This document shows, piece after piece, positions 7,458 through 16,551 of a DNA stretch of 64,000 nt; within the stretch, counting starts at the first letter, position 1; the number at the start of each line of letters is the position of its first letter. The notes under the pieces are model-generated. The model was not told the origin of the DNA, made no database searches, and was given only the letters and a program-made list of their open reading frames with translations. The DNA comes from Actinomycetes bacterium (GTDB lineage: Bacteria; Actinomycetota; Coriobacteriia; Coriobacteriales; JAEZZM01): the NCBI GenBank assembly GCA_023418575.1, contig JAEZZM010000035.1, positions 1 to 64,000 of the forward strand, in the 5' to 3' direction. The position numbers were made by a program, and so were the translations under genes.

Positions 7458-8381
7458 CTACGAGTTAAGTATTCTGAGGTATTGGTTGAGCCGTTCTTCC
7501 ACATAACCAGCGATAAGTTCAATCATGGCGGCAGGTGTTCCTTCACCGTAATACGCATCAAATGCGTCATAGTAGCGTTTGCGATCGGTAAACTTCACGT
7601 TTATTGGCGGATAGCCATTTTGAATTAAGTCTAGATTAAGGAGCAATCTGCCCGTACGTCCATTTCCGTCAATAAATGGATGGATACCTTCAAAGTTCAG
7701 ATGAAACAGGGCAATGCGCTCAATCGGATGGAGTTCCTTTTTGCGATTGTCGTTGGTTTGTAAGAGGGACTTCATTTTTGCTTCAATCTCATGCGGATAT
7801 GCTGGCTTCGTAAGCGCGCCAGCAATCTGAACGGGGATTTTACGGTATACCCCTTTATCTTGTGGTCGATGCATGAGAACAAGGGAGTGAATGTCTTTGA
7901 TTTCACGCTCACCCAGCTTCTTGTTGCTTTGTGCAAGTTCTTCGACATAGCAAAAAGCGTCTTTGTGACCAACTACCTCTAGATGTTCCTTAAGGGGTTT
8001 CTGATCAATCGTAATACCCTCTAAAACAAGGGCGGTTTCTTTTAGGGTGAGGGTATTTCCTTCAATAGCATTGGAGTTATAGGTAAATTCAATTAAAAAC
8101 TCTTCTCGAACTTGCGCTAGCTCTCCAGACGTAAGTGGACGCAGGCTATCGAGACGAATCTTTTTTTCGTCGACGGATCGCAGTAATGGCTCAAAGACAG
8201 AGTCTTTATTTCGTTTGAGAAGCTTCCTACGATCAACAGGACGTTTTGCAGTAGCGGGAATGAGATACTTTTTGCCCTCCCTTATTACACCTTCAATATC
8301 CCCGTCAGCACATAGAACACGTACACGACGAGTGGAAAGACCCCATTTTTCTGCCATCTGAGTCACTGTTACATAGTCCAT
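7458..8381 (-). CDS. Fic family protein with N-terminal DNA-binding-like domain
   Basis: A 307-residue Fic protein. The first 45 residues (VTVTQMAEKWGLSTRRVR and VIREGKKYLIP) look like a helix-turn-helix of the MerR/excisionase type. The class II inhibitory motif SNAIEG lies at 103-108, and the catalytic motif HPFIDGNGRTGR at about 234-245 is complete with His, Asp and Arg. The likely activity is AMP transfer to a protein hydroxyl group. It shares the core but not the domain layout of the Fic protein at the left end. The start is supported by AGGAGGTG before the ATG. It converges on the AbiEii relic. Confidence 0.9.
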   Translation of the reverse strand: MDYVTVTQMAEKWGLSTRRVRVLCADGDIEGVIREGKKYLIPATAKRPVDRRKLLKRNKDSVFEPLLRSVDEKKIRLDSLRPLTSGELAQVREEFLIEFTYNSNAIEGNTLTLKETALVLEGITIDQKPLKEHLEVVGHKDAFCYVEELAQSNKKLGEREIKDIHSLVLMHRPQDKGVYRKIPVQIAGALTKPAYPHEIEAKMKSLLQTNDNRKKELHPIERIALFHLNFEGIHPFIDGNGRTGRLLLNLDLIQNGYPPINVKFTDRKRYYDAFDAYYGEGTPAAMIELIAGYVEERLNQYLRILNS

Positions 8382-8884
8382 GTAAACACCTCCTATCCTG
8401 CAAATATCTTAGCACAATATCGGAAGAAAAGAACTAGGAATTAAGTATATTTATATTCAATTATTCCGATTAGGAAGCAGAAGGAATAAAACCATGCGCC
8501 ACCAACGATGAACTGCCTCCTGGTTTTCTTGGGCTCCAGTCTTCCCATTTATCAACGACCCCGTCCTTTTATATAAGGGAATCTAAAAATTCGTAGTTTT
8601 TCATTCCAAAAATTTGGTATCCTCAATTACACAACTAATTATTGGGTTTATGTTTAATCTAGCTATGCGCTTACTGAACAATGCTCCATTCTATAAAATA
8701 ATTAATAAAATATGCTTTTAGGGTATAGTTTATAATCTATCCCTAAGACCCACCTTATATAGTCATGCATGACTATATAGAGCGCGATAATACCGTGCAC
8801 AATAACGAACTGAAATCTTTCATGCAACACTAATGCATACTGCAAAACAGAAGATGTACGTACCAAAACTAAAGGGAGTGGTAG
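8382..8884 (+). other. Divergent intergenic region at the accessory/native boundary
   Basis: About 500 AT-rich bases between the second fic gene and the antiporter gene. Apart from the palindrome at 8756-8779 and a possible -10 box TATAAT at 8729-8735, I see no gene. The ribosome site AAAGGGAG of the antiporter gene lies at its end. Confidence 0.5.
8756..8779. promoter_or_regulatory. Perfect 24-bp palindrome upstream of the antiporter gene
   Basis: The half site TATATAGTCATG is followed at once by its exact reverse complement, centred between 8767 and 8768. It lies about 105 bases before the antiporter start and just downstream of a possible TATAAT box, a typical position for a dimeric regulator. 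No T-run follows, so a terminator is unlikely. The binding protein is unknown. Confidence 0.55.
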
Positions 8885-10534
8885 ATGAACCTTATCCTTT
8901 GTGGAGCGGCTCTTATCGCCATCATATGTATCATATCTACTAAAGTATCAGGACGCCTTGGTCTTCCCACCCTACTTATTTTCATGCTCTTGGGTATGCT
9001 TGTAGGATCAGACGGACTTCTGGGTCTCCCTTTTTCTGATTACAACATAACCCAAAATGTATGTACTGTTGGCCTTATCTTTATTATGTTTTACGGTGGT
9101 TTTGGTACTAGCTGGAAGCATGCCAAGCCTTATGCCGTCCAAGCAGGCATTCTTTCCTCACTGGGTACCATCTTAACTGCTCTCATTGTAGCTGCAGGAG
9201 CCTACTATTTTCTCCACCTAAGCTTTACTGAAAGCTTTTTACTTGGTTCTGTTATAGCTTCAACAGATGCTGCTAGCGTTTTTAATATCCTACGTTCACG
9301 TAGGCTCAATCTTAAAGGCGGTCTTGCCCCTCTCTTAGAGGTTGAATCTGGCTCAAACGATCCTTTTGCCTACCTTCTTACCAGTATTTCGCTGCTCATA
9401 CTTGCAGGAGACTACTCTGCTAGCTCAAGCGTGATAAATGTCATTCTTCAGTTAAGTATTGGTATTGGAGCGGGCGCTCTTATCGGCATTAGTGCCTGCA
9501 AGATACTTAAAAAGATTAGTTTTGGTAATGACGGTTCTGATACTATCTTTATTTTATCGCTCTCACTTCTTTCCTTTGCTGCCCCTGAGATGCTGGGAGG
9601 CAATGGTTTTCTTTCCGTTTATATTGCAGGTATGATAGTTGGTAATTCAGCCATAGCTCATAAGATTGAATTGGTGCACTTCTTTGATGGTCTTACCACC
9701 CTATCTCAAATGGTAATCTTTTTGCTCTTTGGCCTTTTGTCCTTCCCTTCTCGTCTACCACTAAGCATTGTTCCTGCATTAATTGTTATTGTGATACTAA
9801 CCTTTATTGCGCGCCCACTTGCCATGAGCGTATTACTACTCCCCTTCAAACGCAGCTTTAAAGAAATAGCCTTTGTCTCAGTTGCTGGTTTACGTGGTGC
9901 AGCTTCCTTGGTATTTGCCGTTATTGCTATCACGCAACTTACAAAAGCTCAAACTCCGGTGAGCTATGATCTCTACCACACCATATTTTGGGTTGTGATT
10001 TTCTCTATAGGTTTACAAGGTAGTCTTATTCCATTTGCTGCTAAAAAACTTGATCTTGTAGATGACAAAGAATCTGTAATGAAAACCTTCAATGACTATG
10101 AAGAAGATGGTGAATTTAACTTAGTTGAATTTATGATCCATCCTAAATCTCGTTGGGATGGTAAGGCGCTTAAAGATCTTGAACTTCCTACAGACGCCTT
10201 GGCGGTCTTGATTAGGCGGGGCGATAAGAACATAATTCCTCAAGGGTCAAGCGTTTTACAGGCAGGAGACCACCTGGTTATGAATTATCCGGGTTATACC
10301 ACTAAAGCCGCTGATCTTGAGCTTAATGAGCTTGAATTGGACTCTAAGCACCCTTGGATTAACCACCAGATTTCTGATCTGAGACTTGCGCCTCACGCGC
10401 TTATCGTTTTAATAAAGCGAGGCCAAAAAACTATAAGCCCCAGAGGAAGCAGTCGTTTGCTGCGAGGAGACACCTTAGTCATCACCGGCACTCTTCCTGA
10501 AGAGTTAGAAGAAACCCTACCTAAGCCTTTATAG
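8885..10534 (+). CDS. Potassium/proton antiporter, CvrA/NhaP2 type with TrkA-C domains
   Basis: A 549-residue membrane antiporter of the CPA1 group. About twelve hydrophobic segments fill residues 1-390, including the conserved SVIASTDAASVF and EVESGSNDPFAY motifs with the acidic ion-binding residues. Two RCK-C (TrkA-C) units follow, at about 415-475 and 485-545, each with the pattern LAVLIRRGDKNIIPQGSS / LIVLIKRGQKTISPRGSS. RCK-C domains regulate K+ transport and often bind nucleotides such as c-di-AMP. It would export K+ (or Na+) in exchange for H+ to control ion content and pH. The ATG follows AAAGGGAG. Confidence 0.88.
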   Translation: MNLILCGAALIAIICIISTKVSGRLGLPTLLIFMLLGMLVGSDGLLGLPFSDYNITQNVCTVGLIFIMFYGGFGTSWKHAKPYAVQAGILSSLGTILTALIVAAGAYYFLHLSFTESFLLGSVIASTDAASVFNILRSRRLNLKGGLAPLLEVESGSNDPFAYLLTSISLLILAGDYSASSSVINVILQLSIGIGAGALIGISACKILKKISFGNDGSDTIFILSLSLLSFAAPEMLGGNGFLSVYIAGMIVGNSAIAHKIELVHFFDGLTTLSQMVIFLLFGLLSFPSRLPLSIVPALIVIVILTFIARPLAMSVLLLPFKRSFKEIAFVSVAGLRGAASLVFAVIAITQLTKAQTPVSYDLYHTIFWVVIFSIGLQGSLIPFAAKKLDLVDDKESVMKTFNDYEEDGEFNLVEFMIHPKSRWDGKALKDLELPTDALAVLIRRGDKNIIPQGSSVLQAGDHLVMNYPGYTTKAADLELNELELDSKHPWINHQISDLRLAPHALIVLIKRGQKTISPRGSSRLLRGDTLVITGTLPEELEETLPKPL

Positions 10535-10693
10535 GGCTCATCTTATAAAGGCCAGTTAAACTATAAACACAGTAGATAGCTGCCACCAAACAGCCACCCA
10601 AACCCAAGCAGCACCAGGCTCGCACTAAGCACCAGCCGAGCAGCGCCAGGTTGCTGCCAAATAGTAAAACTCAAAAAACATGAAGGATATACC

Positions 10694-11320
10694 ATGTCCA
10701 CTGAAAACTATCGCTTAGTTTTAGGCTCACAATCGCCACGACGAAAAGAGCTCTTAAAACTTGCTGGCTATAATTTTGAGGTCTTAAGCTCAGATTTTGA
10801 TGAAAGCAGGCGCCCCAAGCTTCTTCCCAAAGAACTTGTTTTACATCTTGCACAGGCAAAACATGATCAACTGCGCCAAGACTATGCTCAAGAAATAAGC
10901 AATGATATTCTTCTGTGCGCAGATACTATAGTGGTCATAGATAATCAGGTCTTAGAAAAACCTCGTGATTATGATGAGGCCTTTGAAATGCTAAGTCTAC
11001 TCTCAAATGCCTCGCATGAAGTCCTCAGTGCGGTGTATATGTCTTATGGCGATAAAACACGCTCATTTTATGACTCTTGTCGTGTAAGCTTTTACCCTTT
11101 AAGCGATAGTGAGATTCATAACTACCTCTCAAGCAATGAATCCTTTGATAAGGCAGGCGCCTATGGTATTCAGTCTCGAGGTAGACTTTTGGTTAAAGCT
11201 ATTGAAGGCAGTTATGATACCGTGGTAGGATTACCTCTTGCACGCTGCCACAGAGAACTGTATGCCCTTTGCTGCGAAGCGCAGTTGGATCACTCCCATA
11301 TATTTAGCTGGAAAGGCTAA
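10694..11320 (+). CDS. maf: Maf-like nucleoside triphosphate pyrophosphatase
   Basis: A 208-residue Maf protein that hydrolyses non-canonical or modified nucleoside triphosphates to the monophosphate, a cleaning and cell-division-checkpoint role. The family signatures are all present: SQSPRRKELL at the N-terminus, LCADTIV with the catalytic Asp, the DKAGAYGIQ loop and the GSYDTVVGLP segment. Length is normal. The ATG at 10694 follows GAAGGA at about seven bases. The next gene starts five bases after its stop, so the two are probably co-transcribed. Confidence 0.92.
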   Translation: MSTENYRLVLGSQSPRRKELLKLAGYNFEVLSSDFDESRRPKLLPKELVLHLAQAKHDQLRQDYAQEISNDILLCADTIVVIDNQVLEKPRDYDEAFEMLSLLSNASHEVLSAVYMSYGDKTRSFYDSCRVSFYPLSDSEIHNYLSSNESFDKAGAYGIQSRGRLLVKAIEGSYDTVVGLPLARCHRELYALCCEAQLDHSHIFSWKG

Positions 11321-11325
11321 GGCCC

Positions 11326-12702
11326 ATGATTATAGCCCAAAATAAGGAATTTAAGCTTTTATCCAAAACACATATGGCTTATGACAAGGCTCTTCTAAAT
11401 GTAGAGGTATATGGGCCCCTATCAATGCATGATGAGCCGGGAAGCCCTTATGGTGTATCTCTTGAATCTTGTCCCCTTCTCTTCTTGCATGGCAATGGAG
11501 GCTCCTTACAAGAGTTTAAAAAACAAATCGAGTACTTTGCTCCTCACAGAACTGTAATTGCTATAGATTCAAGAGGACAAGGAGAATCAACGGGTGCCTC
11601 CCTCAATTTGAGCTACGAACTGATGGCAGATGACGTCATAGAGATTATTAACCGCCTAGGCGTCCCAGAGCTGCATTTTGTAGGTTTTTCAGATGGTGCC
11701 ATTATATCCATCCTTATCGCCAAGAATTATCCGCTGCGTGTTAAAAGCTTAACGGCCATTGGTGCCAATATAAATCCTGAAGGCTTAAGTCAGGATGCCC
11801 GCAGACAAATGGAAGAAGAACTTAAGGCTCTGCGTTTGGGTAAGATCAAAAAAGTTCCACTTGAATATGATCATGAGAGTCCGCAAGAGCTTTTAGAACT
11901 TATGGTCAATGAGCCCCAAATTGCTCCTAAAGAACTTATTAAGATTAGCGCCCCCACCCAACTCATTACGGGACAATTTGATCTTATTACACCTGAGCAC
12001 ACTGAGCTTATTTTAAGAGCCATTCCGCAGTGCAGTCATCATTGCATCGCAGGAGCAGACCACTTTTTATTGGATTCCCATGCTGATGAGCTCAACAAGC
12101 TCATTGAAACTCATATTACCGCTCATGAGCGCAGACTGGCAGCCATTTTGCCCAGCATTAGCCCTGAGCTTGAACTAAGAAAGCTAAGCTTTGACGATAA
12201 AGATGATTTGTACGCTCTCTTTACTGAATTAATTGATTCTCTTGATCAAGGCCTCAATTATGCAGGATGGAAAAAGGGCGTCTACCCCACTTTAGACCAT
12301 GCCGATAAAGGCTTAGCAGAAGACAATATCTACGGTTGTTTCACCAAGGAGGGTGGACGACTTGTGGGATGTATGCGCCTTTGCTTTGATATGGAAGAGC
12401 ATTTTAATACCTGCGGATGGGAGCTTTTGCCTCAAGAAGAGGTGCTTATGCTTAGAACAGTAATAAGTTCACCCTCGTATAGGGGCAGCGGTGTTGGAAA
12501 AAGCATGGTTGCTTTTGCTATTGATTTTGCACGCAAGCATAAGAAGTGTAGGGCGATTCGCTTTAACACCTCAGGTCAAAATGTACCGGCCAACTATATC
12601 TATACCCGCATGGGATTTAAGCGTTACTACTCTATTCTTCAACCCTATCGCGGTCTTGACATATCTGATTGGACCAACCCCTATGAGATGCTTATAGATT
12701 AA
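11326..12702 (+). CDS. Alpha/beta hydrolase fused to a GNAT acetyltransferase
   Basis: A 458-residue two-domain protein. Residues about 40-270 are an alpha/beta hydrolase: LFLHGNGGS oxyanion region, nucleophile elbow GFSDG with the Ser, the acid in GQFDLITPEH and the base His in GADHFLLDSH. Residues about 285-458 are a GNAT N-acetyltransferase with the acetyl-CoA loop region SSPSYRGSGVGKSMVAFA and a GFKRYY end. There is no stop or frameshift at the join, so a single polypeptide is made. A fusion like this could act on an ester or amide and then acetylate an amine, but no substrate can be read from the sequence. It directly follows maf. Confidence 0.82.
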   Translation: MIIAQNKEFKLLSKTHMAYDKALLNVEVYGPLSMHDEPGSPYGVSLESCPLLFLHGNGGSLQEFKKQIEYFAPHRTVIAIDSRGQGESTGASLNLSYELMADDVIEIINRLGVPELHFVGFSDGAIISILIAKNYPLRVKSLTAIGANINPEGLSQDARRQMEEELKALRLGKIKKVPLEYDHESPQELLELMVNEPQIAPKELIKISAPTQLITGQFDLITPEHTELILRAIPQCSHHCIAGADHFLLDSHADELNKLIETHITAHERRLAAILPSISPELELRKLSFDDKDDLYALFTELIDSLDQGLNYAGWKKGVYPTLDHADKGLAEDNIYGCFTKEGGRLVGCMRLCFDMEEHFNTCGWELLPQEEVLMLRTVISSPSYRGSGVGKSMVAFAIDFARKHKKCRAIRFNTSGQNVPANYIYTRMGFKRYYSILQPYRGLDISDWTNPYEMLID

Positions 12703-12778
12703 GCTGTAGCGCCAAAGTTGTAATCCCACAGCCGCAATATTAGCAAGCAGGAAGCTTAACAAGCTGTGACCAACAAAC

Positions 12779-13819
12779 TTAATTAAACTTAAAACGCTTC
12801 TTTGCAAATTTATAAAGCTCTAGAGATAATCGTGATCCCATCCTGCCAGGGAGATTTAAGGACAGGCCGATAATACCATAGCGCACGCGTTTATACATGC
12901 GTTTATCATATGACTTAAGGTGCAGCCACTGCTCACGCATCTGGGGAAGCGCATCCGGATCACCTGAAAGCTTTGAAAAAACGCTGCATATTGCATACAT
13001 TATGGTGAGATAATTTAAAAGATAGCTTCTTAGACGCTCACTCTTAATTTCCTCATAGAGATGAAATGACTCAGTCATAATGCGCGTAACACGCATCTGC
13101 TGATCAAGCCTAGAAATCATTACTTTTTCATTAACGCTTTGATCTTCTCGACCAATTAAATAGCGATATAAGTCAAGGTTAAAGTAATACAGCGTTTTGA
13201 CTTCAGCCAAAGGAACATATGCATAAATATTGTCGACATAGAAGGTATGCTTAGGCAGAGGTAAGCGTGCAGATTTTAAAAGCTCTGTCTTATACATCAA
13301 AGCATGCATCAGGAGGTTTTCATAAGGTCTAAAACTTCGCACATCCTCCCAGGAAACAAGCTGCTCTTCCGGAAACTCTCGAGTATAGCGCACAGCATGA
13401 GAGGTCTGGCTTTCCATATGCTCATAAACATAGTTGCTTACGATAAGGTCCGGCAAGTTGTTTAGCTCTTGGCTTTTAAGAAATTCTAAGATTTTTTTGA
13501 GAGACTGACTGCAAAGCCAATCATCAGAATCTACTACCTTAAAATACAAGCCTCTTGCCCGCCCGAGTCCAGCTAGCAAGGCCGCTCCATGCCCACCATT
13601 TTGCTGATGGCATACTTCAATACAGGAATACCGTTCTGCCCAAGCATCCGCCTTTTGAGGAGTTGCATCCTTTTGAGAGCCGTCATCTACAATAATGATT
13701 TGAATCCTATCAAGATACTCATCGCGCGCAGCGGCAAGAATGGATTCTATACAGACATCCATATACGCAGCGGAATTATAGCAGGGTATACAAAAACTAA
13801 GCAGCAAATCCTTTTGCAT
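12779..13819 (-). CDS. Family 2 glycosyltransferase
   Basis: A 346-residue inverting glycosyltransferase of the GT-A fold. The N-terminus shows SFCIPCYNSAAYMDVCIESI, then IIIVDDGSQKD (sugar-nucleotide binding) and FKVVDSDDWL with the metal-binding DxD. The C-terminal part is basic with no clear membrane segment. It lies 53 bases downstream of glf on the same strand, so it may use UDP-galactofuranose or another sugar for a surface glycan (inference from context). The acceptor is unknown. Confidence 0.85.
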   Translation of the reverse strand: MQKDLLLSFCIPCYNSAAYMDVCIESILAAARDEYLDRIQIIIVDDGSQKDATPQKADAWAERYSCIEVCHQQNGGHGAALLAGLGRARGLYFKVVDSDDWLCSQSLKKILEFLKSQELNNLPDLIVSNYVYEHMESQTSHAVRYTREFPEEQLVSWEDVRSFRPYENLLMHALMYKTELLKSARLPLPKHTFYVDNIYAYVPLAEVKTLYYFNLDLYRYLIGREDQSVNEKVMISRLDQQMRVTRIMTESFHLYEEIKSERLRSYLLNYLTIMYAICSVFSKLSGDPDALPQMREQWLHLKSYDKRMYKRVRYGIIGLSLNLPGRMGSRLSLELYKFAKKRFKFN

Positions 13820-13872
13820 TCAAACAGCTTTCCGTCATTTACCAAAACATTGTGTAGTATAACCTGAGCATA

Positions 13873-15165
13873 TTAAGCTTTTGTGAGTTCTTTTTTCTGC
13901 TCACAATAGCTATCAAAGAGATCTAGGGCTGCTAGGACAGCATCATCCATATCAAGATATCTATAGGTCCCCAACCTGCCTAAAGGCCAAAAATGAGGAT
14001 AGCTGCAAAGCGCATCCCTATAACTTTCATACAAGCTCCGGTTTTTATCGTCATTAATAGGATAAAGCGGTTCTAAATCTTTCTCATTGGCCTCATAAGG
14101 ACAAGGGTACTCCCGCAGGAACAAAGCATCATAGCTTTGCTTCTTACCCGATAAAACAAGGGGATCAATTAATGAAAGCTTGCTTATCCTTGTAAAAGCT
14201 TCACTAGAGGGAAAATTTAGGGTTGTAAATACATGGCTTAAGAAGCTATCTTTATATGCTGGCTCAACTTCCCCATATGAAAACTGGACTGATCTGTATT
14301 CAAGAGCTCCCCCAGTTTTAGCCCCAAATTCATCAAGAGCCCCTGAATAAAAGAGCGCGCAATCACAAGCAGCTCCATCAAGATAAAGCTGGCGCTCATG
14401 AATCCTCATCCTCTCTCTTGCATCACAGTTTAATACCAGCTCAATATTGTGATGATCAAGTATGCTCTCAATCATCTTTGTAAAACCTTCTGCTGGCAAG
14501 GCTTGATACTTATCAGGAAAGTAACGATTATCTCTTCCGATTAAAACGGGCACTCTTGAAAGAACCTGGGGGTCTACTAAAGAGGGATCTACACCCCACT
14601 GTTTTGCTGTATATGATTTAAAAATAAGATCAAAGATAAGCTGTGCAAGTTCAATAAGCTCTTGGTCTTTGGAGGAAAAAAGTTTAAAGATGGGAATACG
14701 CTTATCATAGCCAAAGATTCTTAGAAGCTTTTCTTCTAAAAGCTGAGCTGCAGCTTGCTCAAAGAGCTGCTCTAAGGCATTAAAGTTAAAGGGTAGCTCC
14801 ATAAGGAGATCTTCTTTTAGTTCTTTTAAGCCCTTAAGAGCGCTGAGAGGATTTGACCTATGCTTATCTATGCAATCATTAAGAGCTTTTTTAGATAAAT
14901 AAGCTTGCACCCTGTGTTCATAGCTTACAAACTGAGTAAACCTGGATAGATAATTAAAAACCCTAGAAGAGTCTGTATGAAATAAATGAGGCCCATAAGC
15001 CTGAATGTAAGAGTCCCGCTCATCAAAATAATCATAGCAATTACCAGCAAGATGTGCTCGTTTTTCTAAGACTAAAACCTTGAGGTCTAAGTTTTCAGCC
15101 AAAGATCGAGCAACAACTGCTCCACTTAACCCTGCCCCAACTACTATAGCCTCATACGTTTTCAT
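13873..15165 (-). CDS. glf: UDP-galactopyranose mutase
   Basis: A 430-residue flavoenzyme that converts UDP-galactopyranose to UDP-galactofuranose for cell-surface glycans. The N-terminal FAD-binding motif is VVGAGLSGAVVARSL. It is followed by LEKRAHLAGNCYD, the AYGPHLFHT segment around the flavin and KSYTAKQWGVDP, all typical of Glf. The FPDKYQALPAEGFTKM segment is also conserved. It is somewhat longer than the usual 370-390 residues, the excess lying in an insertion near 100-190. It is followed by the GT2 gene and separated from ackA by a terminator. Confidence 0.92.
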   Translation of the reverse strand: MKTYEAIVVGAGLSGAVVARSLAENLDLKVLVLEKRAHLAGNCYDYFDERDSYIQAYGPHLFHTDSSRVFNYLSRFTQFVSYEHRVQAYLSKKALNDCIDKHRSNPLSALKGLKELKEDLLMELPFNFNALEQLFEQAAAQLLEEKLLRIFGYDKRIPIFKLFSSKDQELIELAQLIFDLIFKSYTAKQWGVDPSLVDPQVLSRVPVLIGRDNRYFPDKYQALPAEGFTKMIESILDHHNIELVLNCDARERMRIHERQLYLDGAACDCALFYSGALDEFGAKTGGALEYRSVQFSYGEVEPAYKDSFLSHVFTTLNFPSSEAFTRISKLSLIDPLVLSGKKQSYDALFLREYPCPYEANEKDLEPLYPINDDKNRSLYESYRDALCSYPHFWPLGRLGTYRYLDMDDAVLAALDLFDSYCEQKKELTKA

Positions 15166-15230
15166 CTTTACTCTCTTTGTTCTCTAACTTAGCTTTTGTT
15201 TTGCTTAGTATAGTTTTGCCCTGTTAATAT

Positions 15231-15266
15231 AAAAAAGCAGGTGAAAGCTAAGGCCTCACCTGCTTT
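15231..15266 (-). terminator. Terminator between ackA and glf
   Basis: AAAAGCAGGTGA and TCACCTGCTTTT pair perfectly around a 15-base loop, with a T-run on the minus strand. It sits 20 bases after the ackA stop codon and ahead of glf, so glf needs its own promoter. Confidence 0.85.
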
Positions 15267-15287
15267 TATTCTATATTACAACAAAGT

Positions 15288-16466
15288 TTATTTAGCGGTT
15301 AAGCGCTGAACATCCAGGGCAATCATGAGCTCTTCGTTTGTTGGGCAGACCAAGATCTTTACCTTAGATTCTGGCTTTGAAATCACACGGATCTCTCCGG
15401 AGCGGATGGCATTTTCTTCCTCGTCCAAAACAAAGCCTAGGTTCTTAAGTCCATCTAAGCAATGCTTACGTACATAGTCTGAATTCTCACCACAGCCAGC
15501 AGTGAAGGCCAGAACATCGCAGCCACCCATACTAAAGACCATAGAACCCATCAAACGGCGAATAATATGGCAATATACATCAAGAGCATGCTGACAGTCC
15601 TTATCGCCTTCTGCAGCGCGCTCTTCAATTTCTCTTAAGTCACTAGATACTCCAGAAAGACCCAAAAGACCAGATTCCTTGTTCATGATGCGATCCATGT
15701 CAGCCGGACTGTAATCAGAATTCATCATGATATAAGGAACAATTGCTGGATCAATTGAACCACAGCGCGTGCCCATCATAAGACCATCAAGTGGCGTAAA
15801 GCCCATGGTGGTATCCTGGGACTGACCGTGATGGATTGCGCAAAGAGATGCACCATTTCCAATATGAGCTGAGAGAATTCTTAGATCTTCATCAGTACCC
15901 AAGAATTCCTTAACTGCTTGTGAAATAAAGCGGTGAGAGGTTCCGTGAGCACCATAGCGCTTGATTGCAAACTTCTCAATAAGCTCTTTAGGCAGAGGAT
16001 ATTCTGATGCATAATCAGGAATGCTCGTGTGAAAAGAGGTGTCAAATACTGCAACACTGGGAGTGTCAGGATACATTTCACGGCAAGCTTTAATAACATC
16101 AATAGCAGGATAATTATGAAGCGGAGCAAGAGGAGCAAACTCAGTAATCTTTGCTACCGCGACATCATCTAAGAGTACAGAATCCTTGAAATAGTGAGTT
16201 CCCTGAACAACGCGGTGGCCAATACCGTCAATTTTTACTTCTCCCTCAGAAAGGATGGCATCAAATACAAGTTTGATAGCTACAGTGTGATTAGGGATGT
16301 CGAGGATATTTTTTTGCTTATCTTTACCAGCTGGTTGGTGAGTAAAGATTCCATCGGATAAACCAATGCGCTCGCAATTACCCTTTGCGAGAACTTCTTT
16401 TGTATCAAGATTAATAAACTGATACTTAAGTGAAGAAGAGCCGGAATTGACTACCAATACGTTCAT
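15288..16466 (-). CDS. ackA: Acetate kinase
   Basis: A 392-residue acetate kinase that makes ATP from acetyl phosphate, giving acetate as an end product. It has the signature start NVLVVNSGSSSLKYQF, the VFDTSFH segment, the HGTSHRF motif, and GNGAS and GFTPLDGLMMGTR of the ATP/acetate site. Length is normal. GGAAAGG precedes the ATG. The usual partner phosphotransacetylase gene (pta) is not in this window. Foreign DNA (the hsdR relic) begins only about 85 bases upstream, so the original upstream region may have been lost. Confidence 0.95.
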   Translation of the reverse strand: MNVLVVNSGSSSLKYQFINLDTKEVLAKGNCERIGLSDGIFTHQPAGKDKQKNILDIPNHTVAIKLVFDAILSEGEVKIDGIGHRVVQGTHYFKDSVLLDDVAVAKITEFAPLAPLHNYPAIDVIKACREMYPDTPSVAVFDTSFHTSIPDYASEYPLPKELIEKFAIKRYGAHGTSHRFISQAVKEFLGTDEDLRILSAHIGNGASLCAIHHGQSQDTTMGFTPLDGLMMGTRCGSIDPAIVPYIMMNSDYSPADMDRIMNKESGLLGLSGVSSDLREIEERAAEGDKDCQHALDVYCHIIRRLMGSMVFSMGGCDVLAFTAGCGENSDYVRKHCLDGLKNLGFVLDEEENAIRSGEIRVISKPESKVKILVCPTNEELMIALDVQRLTAK

Positions 16467-16551
16467 CTTTTACCTTTCCAAGTAGAAAACGTAGTACTAC
16501 CCTGTCCAATAATACACTAAGTTTAGCAATGCTATGATCACAAGAGCGTAA

